Shown: positions 33,969 through 43,624 of the stretch, piece by piece | Layout of the letters: the number at the start of each line of letters is the position of its first letter | Position numbering within the stretch: the stretch's first letter is position 1 | Origin: Agrobacterium sp. a22-2 | GTDB lineage: Bacteria > Pseudomonadota > Alphaproteobacteria > Rhizobiales > Rhizobiaceae | DNA length: 64,000 nucleotides | Assembly: GCF_012276985.1 (NCBI RefSeq) | Contig: NZ_JAAXMM010000018.1 | Coordinates: 62,001 to 126,000, forward strand | Reading direction: 5' to 3' | Program-made: the position numbers and the translations under genes | The notes under the pieces: model-generated | What the model was told of the DNA's origin: nothing | Databases searched by the model: none | What the model saw: only the letters and a program-made list of their open reading frames with translations

Positions 33969-34794
33969 GCTTTTGACCGCGACCGGGCTTGAGGTGACCT
34001 ATGGCGGCGGCGCCAGCCTGTTCGGCCCATTGCCGGGCGTCAAGGTGCTGCACGGCATAGACATCACCATCAACCGCGGCGAAACCGTCGGCATCGTCGG
34101 CGAAAGCGGATCCGGCAAGACGACGCTCGGGCGGGCGTTGCTGCGGCTGATCGAGACCTCCTCGGGCAAGATCACCTTTGACGGCCAGGACATCACTCAT
34201 CTGCCGGATGCCAGGATGCGGCCGCTGCGCCGGCGCATGCAGATGATCTTCCAGGATCCCATGGCCTCGCTCAACCCGCGCCACTCGATCCGCCGCATCC
34301 TGACCGAACCGCTGTTTCTGCATGGCATGGCGCATGACAGGTCTGCGGCGGAGGCCCTTGTCCGCCAGATGCTGGACCGGGTGAAACTGTCCGCCGTAGT
34401 GCTGGATCGCAATCCGCACGAGCTGTCGGGCGGCCAGCGGCAGCGCATCGGCATCGCCCGCGCCGCCTTGCTGAGACCGGATTTCGTGCTGGCCGACGAG
34501 ATCGTCTCCGGCCTCGACGTCTCGACCCAGGCCCAGGCACTCAATCTGCTGAAGGAACTGTCGCGCGACATGGGCCTGTCTATGGCCTTTATCAGCCATG
34601 ACCTCTCGGTCATCCGCGCCATCTGCGACCGCGTCTACGTGCTGCGCTACGGCAAGATCGTCGAACATGGCCCGTGCGACACGGTCTTTTCCAATCCGCA
34701 ATCGGACTATACGCGCGCCCTGCTGGACGCCATTCCCCTACCCGAAATCAACCCGGACTGGCTGAACGGCCCGGCGCTCGGCGACGCCGCCTGA
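33961..34794 (+). CDS. ABC transporter ATP-binding protein (DppF/OppF type)
   Basis: A 277-residue ATPase. Walker A GESGSGKTTLGR is at about residues 46-57, Q-loop MIFQDPMASLNPRHS at about 96-110, signature ELSGGQRQRIGIARA at about 154, and Walker B FVLADEIVSGLD, with Ile after the catalytic Glu instead of the usual Pro. It ends the five-gene import operon. Its stop is 10 bp from the convergent CoA ligase gene. Confidence 0.9.
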   Translation: MAELLTATGLEVTYGGGASLFGPLPGVKVLHGIDITINRGETVGIVGESGSGKTTLGRALLRLIETSSGKITFDGQDITHLPDARMRPLRRRMQMIFQDPMASLNPRHSIRRILTEPLFLHGMAHDRSAAEALVRQMLDRVKLSAVVLDRNPHELSGGQRQRIGIARAALLRPDFVLADEIVSGLDVSTQAQALNLLKELSRDMGLSMAFISHDLSVIRAICDRVYVLRYGKIVEHGPCDTVFSNPQSDYTRALLDAIPLPEINPDWLNGPALGDAA

Positions 34795-34804
34795 CGCTTC
34801 CTCT

Positions 34805-36481
34805 TCAATGCTTGACGCGCAGCGCCTGCTTGCGCTCGCGCAGATCGAAGCCATGCTCGGCAGAACCGGGATCTTCGGCGACCGCACCAAGATCGGCCTT
34901 GCGGATCTTCTGGGTCGAGGTGGTGGGCATGCTGTCGACGAACACCACATAGCCCGGCACCTTGTAATAGGCGAGCTGGCCGGCACTGTGCCGCAGGATA
35001 TCGAGCGCCAGCGCCTCGTCGCGCTCAAACCCTTCCCTGGCGACCACGACAGCCAGAACCTCTTCGCCGCGCAACGGATCGAGCACCGCCACGATGGCGA
35101 TCTGCGCCACGGCCGGATGGGTGGCGATGGCACCTTCGACTTCGATGGCCGCAATATTCTCACCGGAGCGGCGGATGATGTTCTTCTTGCGATCGACAAA
35201 GTAGAGGCTGCCCTGCTCGTCCATGCGCATGATATCGCCGGTATGCAGCCAGCCCCCCTGCCAGATCTCGGCCGTCGCCTGCGGGTTTTTCAAATAGCCG
35301 GAGAACAGACCCTTGGCCGGCGTGCCCGCCCCCGCACGGACCAGCAGCTCGCCCGGCGTTCCGGTCGGGACATCCCGTCCCTCGTCATCGACGATGCGCA
35401 CCTCCATGCGCGGACCCGGACGCGTCGCGCGTCCCAGGCACCGCTCGCCGACATGCCGCGGCGCGTCGCTGGCGCACAGAATACAGGCGCCGCCGGATTC
35501 GGTCATCGCCCAGCCCTCCAGCAGCGGTGCGCCAAACCGCTGCTCGAAAGCCGCATGATGGTCGGGATGCACGCCACCGCCGACGCCAAAGCGCAACTGG
35601 TGGCGACGGTCCTTGTCCGATGGCGGAATGGCCAGCAGGATCGCCGGCATCACGCCGAGATAGTGGAAGCAGGTGGCCTTCGTCTCCTCGGCCATGTCCC
35701 ACCAGCTGCGCGGATGGAAGCGATCGACGATGATCTGCGCACCGCCGCTGGCCAGCATGCCCATGAAGGAATTGCCCATGGCGTTGACATGAAAGGTCGG
35801 CAGCGGCGTGATCAACCGCTCCTGGCCCTCGCGCAGGCAAACCTGGCCGCCTTGCGCAACATACCAATGGCCCCAGGCCAGGAAATAATCGTTGGACAGC
35901 AGGCAACCCTTCGGCCGACCTGTTGTGCCGGATGTGTAGATAAGGGCGCATTCACACTCGCCCACGGCACCGGCAACCGGCTGCGGGGGCTGTTTCGCCG
36001 CCGGAATGTCCCCTTCCCCAGCAACCCAGACCGGAATCTGCAGCGCCTCAGCGCTCGCCGCGACCTGGGCCACACGGCTGGCCAGCGTGACCACCAGCAG
36101 GCTTTCGCTGTGGTCGAGAAGATAGGACAGCTCATCCGCGGTATAGTCCGGATTGACCGGGACAAGGCTGATGCCGAGACTGTTCAGGGCCAGCCAGTGG
36201 ATGAAATGCGTCGGCCGGTTCTCCAGAAGGACGGCAACGCGATGGCCGGCCCCATAGCCCGCCCCACGATATCGATCCGCCAGGGCATCCGCCTCCTCCA
36301 GAACATCCCGGTAGGTCCAGCTGCTGCGGTTCAAGCCCCACATGTGCCGGACATCATCCGGCAGCACCAGAAGATCGTGTTCGGCAAACCTCAGGCTCTG
36401 CATTTTCAGCAGTTCATACGGACTTTGCGCCGCCGCATCTTGCAGGACAGTGGTTCCAACGGTCTCTGTCTGGAGGGTCAT
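34805..36481 (-). CDS. Aryl-CoA ligase, probable 2-aminobenzoate (anthranilate)-CoA ligase
   Basis: A 558-residue adenylate-forming ligase. P-loop LIYTSGTTGRPKG is near residue 180, adenine motif EGWAMTESGGA near 335, and GWLHTGDI, DRKKNIIRRSGENIAAIE near 430. ATG 36481 (MTLQTETVG) was chosen; more upstream ATG codons exist. It diverges from the 2-aminobenzoyl-CoA monooxygenase/reductase gene across a 358-bp region. That neighbour makes activation of anthranilate to 2-aminobenzoyl-CoA the likely role (abmG in Azoarcus evansii). Salicylate or benzoate are alternatives. It is paralogous to the ligase at 15785-17404. Confidence 0.75.
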   Translation of the reverse strand: MTLQTETVGTTVLQDAAAQSPYELLKMQSLRFAEHDLLVLPDDVRHMWGLNRSSWTYRDVLEEADALADRYRGAGYGAGHRVAVLLENRPTHFIHWLALNSLGISLVPVNPDYTADELSYLLDHSESLLVVTLASRVAQVAASAEALQIPVWVAGEGDIPAAKQPPQPVAGAVGECECALIYTSGTTGRPKGCLLSNDYFLAWGHWYVAQGGQVCLREGQERLITPLPTFHVNAMGNSFMGMLASGGAQIIVDRFHPRSWWDMAEETKATCFHYLGVMPAILLAIPPSDKDRRHQLRFGVGGGVHPDHHAAFEQRFGAPLLEGWAMTESGGACILCASDAPRHVGERCLGRATRPGPRMEVRIVDDEGRDVPTGTPGELLVRAGAGTPAKGLFSGYLKNPQATAEIWQGGWLHTGDIMRMDEQGSLYFVDRKKNIIRRSGENIAAIEVEGAIATHPAVAQIAIVAVLDPLRGEEVLAVVVAREGFERDEALALDILRHSAGQLAYYKVPGYVVFVDSMPTTSTQKIRKADLGAVAEDPGSAEHGFDLRERKQALRVKH

Positions 36482-36839
36482 CTCTGCATTGTCCTCTGCT
36501 GAATAGGCCAGGCCGGCTGACGTCGATGCAGGCATGCTAGGCAAAAGTTACGGCGGGATCAATTTATTTCATGCTTCAACTATATCGGATTTTCCCCGAG
36601 GCCGTCCCATCTGCAAATTGTGGACAAACGCGCGAGCGGTCAGGCAGAACGAAATTTTTCTTTCGTCAAATCAATAGCCTGCAGAATGCCATGCGATCCC
36701 GCGTCAGACCCCGGGATCAGGGAAAAGCGACCTTCCCGGCATTATTCCCCTTGACGCACCGCCGCTTCCATTTATATTTTAAACTTAAAATAACAGGCCG
36801 AAACGATCCTCGCGGAGGATCGAGCGAGAAGGAACGGAC
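36482..36839. promoter_or_regulatory. Divergent abm promoter region with perfect palindrome copy C
   Basis: This 358-bp AT-rich gap lies between the CoA ligase and the 2-aminobenzoyl-CoA enzyme. At 36775-36792 TATTTTAA-AC-TTAAAATA is an exact 8-bp inverted repeat with a 2-bp centre, 47 bp before the abmA start. It defines the consensus for the copies near 18.5, 25.1, 49.5 and 54.1 kb. GAAGGA precedes ATG 36840. No gene is seen in the gap. Confidence 0.6.
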
Positions 36840-39161
36840 ATGCGTATCGTGTGCATTGGCGGCGGCCCGGCCGGTCTTTATTTCGGCCTCCTGATGAAGA
36901 AGTTCCATCCCGAGCACACGATCACCGTGGTCGAGCGCAACAAGCCGTATGACACGTTCGGGTGGGGCGTGGTGTTCTCCGACGCCACCATGGACAGCAT
37001 GAAGATCTGGGATCCGCAGAGTGCGGCCAAGATCCAGGACGCCTTCAACCATTGGGACGATATCGAAGTCCTGTTCAAGGGGACACGGCAGCGCACCAGC
37101 GGCCACGGCTTCGTCGGCATCGGCCGCAAGCGCCTGCTCAACATCCTGCAGGAGCGCTGCGAGGAACTCGGCGTCGAACTGCAGTTCGAGACCGATGTCG
37201 ACAGTGATCTCGACTTTCCGGATGCCGACCTGATCATCGCTTCCGATGGACTGAACTCGAAGATCCGTCAGAAATATACCGAGATTTTCGAACCCGACAT
37301 GGTCGTGCGCCCGAACCGCTATATCTGGCTCGGCACCAACAAGCTCTACGACGCCTTCACCTTCGATTTCCGCAAGACCGATCACGGCTGGTTCCAGGCC
37401 CATATCTACAAGTTCGACGAGCGCACCTCGACCTTCATCATCGAAACGACGGAAGAGGCCTATCAGGCCCATCGCCTGGGCGAACTCGACCAGCAGGGCT
37501 CGATCGACTTCTGCGAAAAGCTCTTCACCGAAGTGCTGGACGGCGGCTCCCTGATGACCAATGCCCGGCATCTGCGCGGCTCGGCCTGGCTCAATTTCAA
37601 TCGGCTGATCTGCGGCAAGTGGAGTCATTTCAATGGCAATTCCCACGTCGTGCTGATGGGCGACGCCGCCCACACCGCTCATTTCGCTATCGGCTCCGGC
37701 ACCAAGCTTGCCATCGACGATGCGATCGAACTGACCAACCAGTTCCAGAAACTTGGCCACGACAAGGACAAGATCCCGGCCGTGCTATCGGCCTATGAGG
37801 AGATCCGCCGCGTCGATGTGGCCCGCATCCAGAATGCCGCCCGCAACGCCATGGAATGGTTCGAAGTGGTCGGCGAGCGTTACGCCGACAGCATGGAGCC
37901 GGAACAGTTCATGTATTCCATGCTGACGCGTTCGCAGCGCATCAGCCATGAGAACCTGCGCCTGCGCGACAAGACCTGGCTGGAGGGCTATGAGCGCTGG
38001 TTCGCAAGACAAGCGGGCCTCAACGTCAAGGACGGCGAGCGTTGCCTGCCGCCGATGTTCACGCCCTACACGGTGCGCGGCGTCACCTTGCCGAACCGCA
38101 TCGTCGTTTCACCAATGGCCATGTATTCGGCAACGGACGGCCTGATCAACGATTTTCATATGGTGCATCTGGGCTCGCGCGCCATGGGTGGCGCCGGACT
38201 TGTCTTTGCCGAAATGACCTGCGTCTCGCCCGACGCCCGCATCACCCCCGGCTGCCTCGGCCTGTGGAATGACGAGCAGACGGCCGCCTGGAAACGCGTC
38301 GTCGATTTCGTGCATGCCAGCAGCCCTGCCAAGGTCGGCATCCAGATCGGCCATGCCGGTCGCAAGGGCGCGACCAAGCTCGCCTGGGACGGCATCGACA
38401 AGCCGCTGGACGACGGCGGATGGCCGCTCTACTCCGCCTCGGCTTTGCCCTATCTGAAGGACAGCCAGGTGCCGAAGGCCATGGATCGCGCCGACATGGA
38501 CCGCGTCAAGGCCGATTTCGTCGCCGCCACCAGGCGTGCAGCGCAGACCGGCGCCAACTGGCTGGAACTGCATTGCGCCCACGGCTATCTGCTGTCGAGC
38601 TTCCTGTCGCCGCTCACCAACCGCCGCACCGACGAATATGGCGGCGCCCACGAAAATCGTGCCCGCTATCCGCTCGAAATCTTCGAGGCTGTGCGCGCCG
38701 TCTGGCCGCAGGACAAGCCGATCTCCGTTCGCCTGTCCTGCACCGACTGGTTTGAAGGCGGCAACACACCGGATGATGCGGCCATCTTCGCGCAAATGTT
38801 CAAGGCGTCCGGTGCGGATCTGATAGACTGCTCGTCGGGTCAGGTCTGGAAGGAAGAAAAGCCGGTCTATGGTCGTCTGTTCCAGACGCCGTTCTCCGAC
38901 AAGATCCGCAACGAAGTCGGCATGGCGACCATCGCCGTCGGTGCCATTTCGGAAGCGGACCATGCCAACTCGATCATCTCTGCCGGCCGCGCCGATCTCT
39001 GCGCCGTGGCGCGCCCGCATCTGGCCGATCCTGCCTGGACGCTGCACGAGGCCGCCAAGATCGGCATCAGCTCGATCGCCTGGCCGAAACAGTATCAATC
39101 GGGCAAGTATCAGTATGAAGCAAACCTCGCCCGGGCAACGACACCCGCCGCGGCAAAGTAA
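36840..39161 (+). CDS. abmA: 2-Aminobenzoyl-CoA monooxygenase/reductase (flavin monooxygenase-OYE fusion)
   Basis: A 773-residue two-domain flavoenzyme. Residues 1-395 are a class A flavin monooxygenase: GGGPAGLYFG (7-16) and the second FAD motif VLMGDAAHTAHF (about 271-282). Residues 405-765 are an old-yellow-enzyme reductase: MFTPYTVRGVTLPNRIVVSPM and the substrate-site histidines H578 and H581 (LHCAHGYLLSSFLSP). This fusion is the hallmark of the enzyme that hydroxylates and then reduces 2-aminobenzoyl-CoA, removing ring aromaticity; databases also label such proteins salicylyl-CoA 5-hydroxylase/oxidoreductase. It heads a ten-gene operon-like series and is preceded by a strong palindrome. 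The amino substrate is favoured by the Rid protein downstream. Confidence 0.88.
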   Translation: MRIVCIGGGPAGLYFGLLMKKFHPEHTITVVERNKPYDTFGWGVVFSDATMDSMKIWDPQSAAKIQDAFNHWDDIEVLFKGTRQRTSGHGFVGIGRKRLLNILQERCEELGVELQFETDVDSDLDFPDADLIIASDGLNSKIRQKYTEIFEPDMVVRPNRYIWLGTNKLYDAFTFDFRKTDHGWFQAHIYKFDERTSTFIIETTEEAYQAHRLGELDQQGSIDFCEKLFTEVLDGGSLMTNARHLRGSAWLNFNRLICGKWSHFNGNSHVVLMGDAAHTAHFAIGSGTKLAIDDAIELTNQFQKLGHDKDKIPAVLSAYEEIRRVDVARIQNAARNAMEWFEVVGERYADSMEPEQFMYSMLTRSQRISHENLRLRDKTWLEGYERWFARQAGLNVKDGERCLPPMFTPYTVRGVTLPNRIVVSPMAMYSATDGLINDFHMVHLGSRAMGGAGLVFAEMTCVSPDARITPGCLGLWNDEQTAAWKRVVDFVHASSPAKVGIQIGHAGRKGATKLAWDGIDKPLDDGGWPLYSASALPYLKDSQVPKAMDRADMDRVKADFVAATRRAAQTGANWLELHCAHGYLLSSFLSPLTNRRTDEYGGAHENRARYPLEIFEAVRAVWPQDKPISVRLSCTDWFEGGNTPDDAAIFAQMFKASGADLIDCSSGQVWKEEKPVYGRLFQTPFSDKIRNEVGMATIAVGAISEADHANSIISAGRADLCAVARPHLADPAWTLHEAAKIGISSIAWPKQYQSGKYQYEANLARATTPAAAK

Positions 39162-39170
39162 GGATCCGAC

Positions 39171-39962
39171 ATGACGCCCGGCCAAACCCTCAACGGCAGA
39201 CATGCACTGGTAACCGGCGCCGGCAGCGGCATCGGCGCTGCCATTGCCCGCGCGCTGGTCAAGGCCGGAGCCCGCGTCACGCTTGCCGGCCGCCGCCGCG
39301 AGCCGCTGGAAAAACTGGCCCTGGAACTGGGCATGACGGAAACCTTCATTGCCGGCGGCTTCGACGTTACCGATCCCGCAGCAATCGCTTCCGGCCTTGC
39401 CGCCGCGCGCGCTTTGTTCGGGCCGGTCGATATCCTGATCAACAATGCCGGCGACGCACCGAGCGCGCCTTTTGAAAAAACCAGCCTGGACCTCTGGTCC
39501 CATATCCTCAATGTCGACCTGACGGGTGTCTTCAACGTCACCCAGGCCGTGTTACCGGATCTGAAAGCGCATGGCCATGGCGCCCGCATCATCAATGTCG
39601 CCTCGACGGCAGGACTGACGGGCTATGCCTATGTCTCGGCCTATTGTGCGGCAAAGCACGGCGTCATCGGTCTGACGCGGGCGCTCGCTCTGGAACTGGC
39701 GCGCAAGGGCGTCACCGTCAACGCGGTCTGCCCCGGCTTTACCGATACACCGATCATCGAGCGATCGATTGCCGAAATCGTCGCCAAGACCGGCCGTTCG
39801 CCCGAAGAGGCGATGGCCGAGTTCGTGAAATCCAATCCGCAGGGACGCCTGGTGAAGCCGGAGGAGGTTGCAGACAGTGTTCTGTGGCTGGCGTCGCCTG
39901 GGGCGCAGTCAATCAATGGGCAGGCCATCGTGGTCGCCGGTGGGGAGGTCATGGCAGGATGA
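39171..39962 (+). CDS. Short-chain dehydrogenase/reductase
   Basis: A 263-residue classical SDR. Glycine motif TGAGSGIG is at residues 15-22, NNAG near 91, catalytic Ser in NVASTAG near 145, and YCAAK near 158. It lies 9 bp after abmA and overlaps the enoyl-CoA hydratase start (ATGA). The likely role is oxidation or reduction of an alicyclic hydroxy- or oxo-CoA ester formed after dearomatisation. Confidence 0.88.
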   Translation: MTPGQTLNGRHALVTGAGSGIGAAIARALVKAGARVTLAGRRREPLEKLALELGMTETFIAGGFDVTDPAAIASGLAAARALFGPVDILINNAGDAPSAPFEKTSLDLWSHILNVDLTGVFNVTQAVLPDLKAHGHGARIINVASTAGLTGYAYVSAYCAAKHGVIGLTRALALELARKGVTVNAVCPGFTDTPIIERSIAEIVAKTGRSPEEAMAEFVKSNPQGRLVKPEEVADSVLWLASPGAQSINGQAIVVAGGEVMAG

Positions 39963-40810
39963 ACGATCAACAGATATCGATGGCAAGCCATCTGAAACCC
40001 TTCAGGGACTACCAGGCCCGCCATTTTCTCTGGGAGGTGAGCGAGGACGGCCGCGTCGCGACGCTGACGCTCAACCGCCCGGAACGTAAGAATCCACTGA
40101 CATTCGAGAGCTATGCCGAGTTGCGTGACCTGTTCCGCGATCTGGCCTATGCCGGCGATGTGCGTACCATCGTGCTGAAGGGTGCCGGTGGCAATTTCTC
40201 GTCGGGCGGCGACGTCTTCGAGATCATCGAGCCGCTGACCAAAATGGCCATGCCCGACCTTCTGGCCTTCACCCGCATGACCGGCGATCTGGTGAAAGCC
40301 ATGCGCAAATGCCCGCAGCAGATCGTGGCGGCGGTTGACGGCATCTGCGCCGGTGCCGGTGCCATCCTCGCCATGGCCTCGGATCTGCGCCTGGCGACGC
40401 CTGAGGCGAAGACTGCATTTCTGTTCACCCGCGTCGGCCTTGCCGGCGCCGACATGGGAGCCTGCGGCATTCTTCCGCGCATCATCGGCCAGGCGCGCGC
40501 CGCCGAACTGCTCTATACCGGCCGTTTCATGAGCGCCGCGGAAGGCCAGACCTGGGGCTTCTACAACGCCCTGCACGATCAGCCAGCGCTCGACGATGCG
40601 GCCCTGTCCCTTGCCCGGCAGATCGCCGACGGTCCGTGGTTTGCCCACGGCATGACCAAGACCATGCTGAACCAGGAATGGGCGATGGGCATCGACGAGC
40701 TGATCGAATCCGAGGCGCAGGCCCAGGCGATCTGCATGGCGACCCAGGATTTTACCCGCGCCTTCGAGGCCTTCGCCGCCAAGCGCAAGCCGGTCTTCGA
40801 GGGAAACTGA
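39959..40810 (+). CDS. Enoyl-CoA hydratase/isomerase family protein
   Basis: A 283-residue crotonase-fold protein. The oxyanion-hole motifs are GAGGNFSSGGDVFEI (about residues 75-89) and VDGICAGAGAILAMASDLR (about 127-145), followed by FTRVGLAGADMGACG. The glutamates used by standard hydratases at these sites are not all kept (AGADM), so isomerase or ring-hydrolase activity is possible. An ATGA overlap joins it to the SDR gene. In the pathway it could add water to, or open, the alicyclic CoA ester. Confidence 0.85.
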   Translation: MNDQQISMASHLKPFRDYQARHFLWEVSEDGRVATLTLNRPERKNPLTFESYAELRDLFRDLAYAGDVRTIVLKGAGGNFSSGGDVFEIIEPLTKMAMPDLLAFTRMTGDLVKAMRKCPQQIVAAVDGICAGAGAILAMASDLRLATPEAKTAFLFTRVGLAGADMGACGILPRIIGQARAAELLYTGRFMSAAEGQTWGFYNALHDQPALDDAALSLARQIADGPWFAHGMTKTMLNQEWAMGIDELIESEAQAQAICMATQDFTRAFEAFAAKRKPVFEGN

Positions 40811-40814
40811 GGCG

Positions 40815-41996
40815 ATGAGCACTCCATCCTCTCTCTGCGGTCCGACGCGCGACCATCTGGCCTGGCCGTTTTTCGATGCCGGCCATGCCGAGTTCGCCGC
40901 AAAGCTCGACCAATTTGCCACTTCCGCGGCCATGGCCGAGATCGACCATGGCGATGTCGACAAGGCCTGTCGCAAGCTGGTGCAGGCGCTCGGCCAAGTG
41001 GGACTGCTCGACGCGGCAGTCAGCTCCGGCGAGGGAGCAGGCTCGATCGACAGCCGCAAGGTGTGCCTGGCGCGCGAAACGCTGGCTTGGCACGATGGCC
41101 TTGCCGATTTCGCCTTTGCCATGCAGGGCCTTGGTACCGGCGCCATCGCGCTGTCGGGAGATGCCGCCCTGCGCGACGCTGTCCTGCCCAAGGTGCGCTC
41201 CGGCGCGTGGATCGCCGCCTTTGCCCTGTCTGAGAAACTGGCCGGTTCGGATGTCGCCGCCATGGCCTGCGCTGCCCGCGCCGATGGCGACGGCTATGTG
41301 CTGGATGGCGAAAAGACCTGGATCTCCAACGGCGGCATTGCCGATGTCTACACCGTCTTCGCCCGCACCGGCGAAGCACCGGGCACCCGGGGCATTTCGG
41401 CTTTCGTGGTTTTCGCCGATGACCCCGGCTTCTCGATTGCCGAGCGCATCGACGTCATCGCGCCGCATCCGCTCGCCACCATCCGTTTCAAGAATTGCCG
41501 CATTCCGGCATCCCGTCGCCTCGGGGCGCCTGGCGAAGGCTTCAAGATCGCCATGCGCACGCTCGATATCTTTCGCGCCTCGGTCGCGGCCGCATCGCTC
41601 GGCTTTGCCCGGCGCGCCTTTGACGAGGCGCTTGCCTATAGCCGCGAGCGGCCGATGTTCGGCGCAACGCTTGCCGACCTGCAACTGACCCAGGCAGCCC
41701 TTGGCGACATGGCGACGGATATCGACGCCGGAGCGCTGCTCACCTACCGCGCCGCCTGGCGTCGCGACGTGCAGAAGCTGCCGACCACCAGCGAAGCGGC
41801 CATGGCCAAGATGACGGCGACCGAGAACGCCCAGAAGGTGATCGACCGCGCCGTGCAGATGTTCGGCGGCCGCGGCGTCCAGAGCGGCCAGATCACCGAA
41901 AGACTCTACCGCGAGATCCGCGCCCTGCGGATTTACGAAGGTGCGACCGAAGTGCAGAAGCTCATCGTCGCCCGCGAACTCCTGAAGACACGATAA
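40815..41996 (+). CDS. Acyl-CoA dehydrogenase family protein
   Basis: A 393-residue acyl-CoA dehydrogenase fold flavoprotein. FALSEKLAGSDVAAM (about 136-150) and TWISNGGIADVYTVFA (about 171-186) match the FAD-binding signatures. GGRGVQSGQITERLYREIRALRIYEGATEVQ, near residues 350-380, is the C-terminal signature with its glutamate base. It begins 4 bp after the hydratase stop. It probably dehydrogenates a CoA ester in the beta-oxidation-like part of 2-aminobenzoyl-CoA breakdown. Confidence 0.88.
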   Translation: MSTPSSLCGPTRDHLAWPFFDAGHAEFAAKLDQFATSAAMAEIDHGDVDKACRKLVQALGQVGLLDAAVSSGEGAGSIDSRKVCLARETLAWHDGLADFAFAMQGLGTGAIALSGDAALRDAVLPKVRSGAWIAAFALSEKLAGSDVAAMACAARADGDGYVLDGEKTWISNGGIADVYTVFARTGEAPGTRGISAFVVFADDPGFSIAERIDVIAPHPLATIRFKNCRIPASRRLGAPGEGFKIAMRTLDIFRASVAAASLGFARRAFDEALAYSRERPMFGATLADLQLTQAALGDMATDIDAGALLTYRAAWRRDVQKLPTTSEAAMAKMTATENAQKVIDRAVQMFGGRGVQSGQITERLYREIRALRIYEGATEVQKLIVARELLKTR

Positions 41997-42010
41997 GGGC
42001 AGGACCAGAG

Positions 42011-43198
42011 ATGACCGCACAGAAAGAATTCTTCGATTGGGCCGACCCGTTTCGCCTGGAAGAGCAATTGACCGACGAAGAACGCATGGTGATGAAGACC
42101 GCGCATGATTACGCGCAGGATTGTCTGGCACCCCGCGTTCAACACGCCTTCCGCAACGAGAGCACCGATCCGGCAATCTTCCGCGAAATGGGTGAGCTTG
42201 GCCTGCTGGGCGCGACCATCGCCCCGGAATACGGTGGCGCCGGCCTTGGCTGTGTCGCCTATGGCCTGATCGCTCGCGAGGTCGAGCGCATCGACAGCGG
42301 CTACCGCTCGATGATGAGCGTGCAATCCTCGCTGGTCATGGTGCCGATCGAAGCCTTTGGCTCCAAAGAGCAGAAGCAGAAATACCTGCCCAAGCTCAGC
42401 AGCGGCGAATGGATCGGCTGTTTCGGCCTGACCGAACCCAACCACGGCTCCGACCCCGGCTCGATGATCACCCGCGCCACGGCCGTCAAGGGCGGCTACA
42501 GCCTGAGGGGTGCCAAGACCTGGATCACCAATTCGCCGATCGCCGACGTCTTCGTCGTCTGGGCCAAGACCGAAGACGGCGTGATCCGCGGCTTCATCCT
42601 CGAAAAAGGCTGGAAGGGTCTTTCGGCCCCCGCCATCCACGGCAAGGTCGGTCTCAAGGCCTCGATCACCGGCGAGATCGTCATGGAAGACGTCTTCGTC
42701 CCGGAGGAAAACCTGCTGCCGCACGTCAAGGGCCTGAAAGGCCCGTTCACCTGCCTGAACTCAGCCCGCTTCGGCATTGCCTGGGGTGCCTTAGGGGCCG
42801 CCGAATCCTGCTTTGCCACGGCCCGGCAATATGTGCTCGACCGCCAGCAGTTCGGCCGGCCGCTGGCCGCCAACCAATTGGTCCAGAAGAAGCTCGCCGA
42901 CATGCTGACCGACATCTCCCTCGGCCTGCAGGGTTGCCTGCGGCTTGGCCGGATGAAGGAAGACGGCCATCCGCCAGTGGAGCTCACCTCGATCCTGAAG
43001 CGCAATTCCTGCGGCAAGGCGCTGGCGATCGCCCGCGAGGCGCGCGACATGCTGGGCGGCAACGGCATTTCCGACGAATTCCCGATCGCCCGCCATCTGG
43101 TCAATCTGGAAGTGGTCAACACCTATGAGGGCACCCACGACATCCACGCGCTGATCCTCGGTCGGGCGATTACCGGCATCGCCGCCTTCGCAAACTGA
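42011..43198 (+). CDS. Glutaryl-CoA dehydrogenase-like acyl-CoA dehydrogenase
   Basis: A 395-residue flavoprotein closest to glutaryl-CoA dehydrogenase: FGLTEPNHGSDPGSM (about residues 138-152), TWITNSPIADVFVVWAK, YVLDRQQFGRPLAANQLVQ, and catalytic E373 in NTYEGTHDIHALILGRAITG. The enzyme oxidises and decarboxylates glutaryl-CoA to crotonyl-CoA. Its place in this operon suggests that ring cleavage yields a glutaryl- or similar dicarboxyl-CoA ester. A housekeeping lysine-degradation copy may exist elsewhere; this one is tied to the cluster. Confidence 0.88.
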   Translation: MTAQKEFFDWADPFRLEEQLTDEERMVMKTAHDYAQDCLAPRVQHAFRNESTDPAIFREMGELGLLGATIAPEYGGAGLGCVAYGLIAREVERIDSGYRSMMSVQSSLVMVPIEAFGSKEQKQKYLPKLSSGEWIGCFGLTEPNHGSDPGSMITRATAVKGGYSLRGAKTWITNSPIADVFVVWAKTEDGVIRGFILEKGWKGLSAPAIHGKVGLKASITGEIVMEDVFVPEENLLPHVKGLKGPFTCLNSARFGIAWGALGAAESCFATARQYVLDRQQFGRPLAANQLVQKKLADMLTDISLGLQGCLRLGRMKEDGHPPVELTSILKRNSCGKALAIAREARDMLGGNGISDEFPIARHLVNLEVVNTYEGTHDIHALILGRAITGIAAFAN

Positions 43199-43210
43199 GG
43201 AGCGCCACCC

Positions 43211-43624
43211 GTGTTCACCACCACGCGCCGCCTGAGTTTTGGAGATTGCGATCCTTCCGGCATTGCCTATTTCCCGACCTATCTGAACCTGCTGGTCGGA
43301 GCGGTCGAGGACTTCTTCGAAAGCATCGGCTCGCCCTGGACCACCATGATCGGCGAGCGGCGCATCGGCACGCCGACGCTGAAGCTGGACCTCACCTTCC
43401 TGAAACCCGGCCTGCATGGAGACAGGCTGGATTTCACCATGCGGCTGATCCGCATCGGCAATTCCTCGATGGACCTCGAGCATGAGGTTCTCTCGAAGGG
43501 CGAGGTGCTCTGGAAGGCAAGCCACAGGCTCGTCGCCACCTCGCTCGAAACCCACAAGGCCTGTCCGTGGCCGGACGATATCCGCGCCGCACTGATGACC
43601 CATCTGGAGACCAAGAATGCATAA
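43211..43624 (+). CDS. Acyl-CoA thioesterase, 4-hydroxybenzoyl-CoA thioesterase type
   Basis: A 137-residue hot-dog-fold protein starting at GTG 43211. GDCDPSGIAYFPTYLNL (residues 11-27) carries the Asp pair of the 4-hydroxybenzoyl-CoA thioesterase family; one of these (D12 or D14) is the likely nucleophile or base. It overlaps the next gene by 8 bp. It could release dead-end aryl-CoA esters, recycling CoA. Confidence 0.85.
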   Translation: MFTTTRRLSFGDCDPSGIAYFPTYLNLLVGAVEDFFESIGSPWTTMIGERRIGTPTLKLDLTFLKPGLHGDRLDFTMRLIRIGNSSMDLEHEVLSKGEVLWKASHRLVATSLETHKACPWPDDIRAALMTHLETKNA

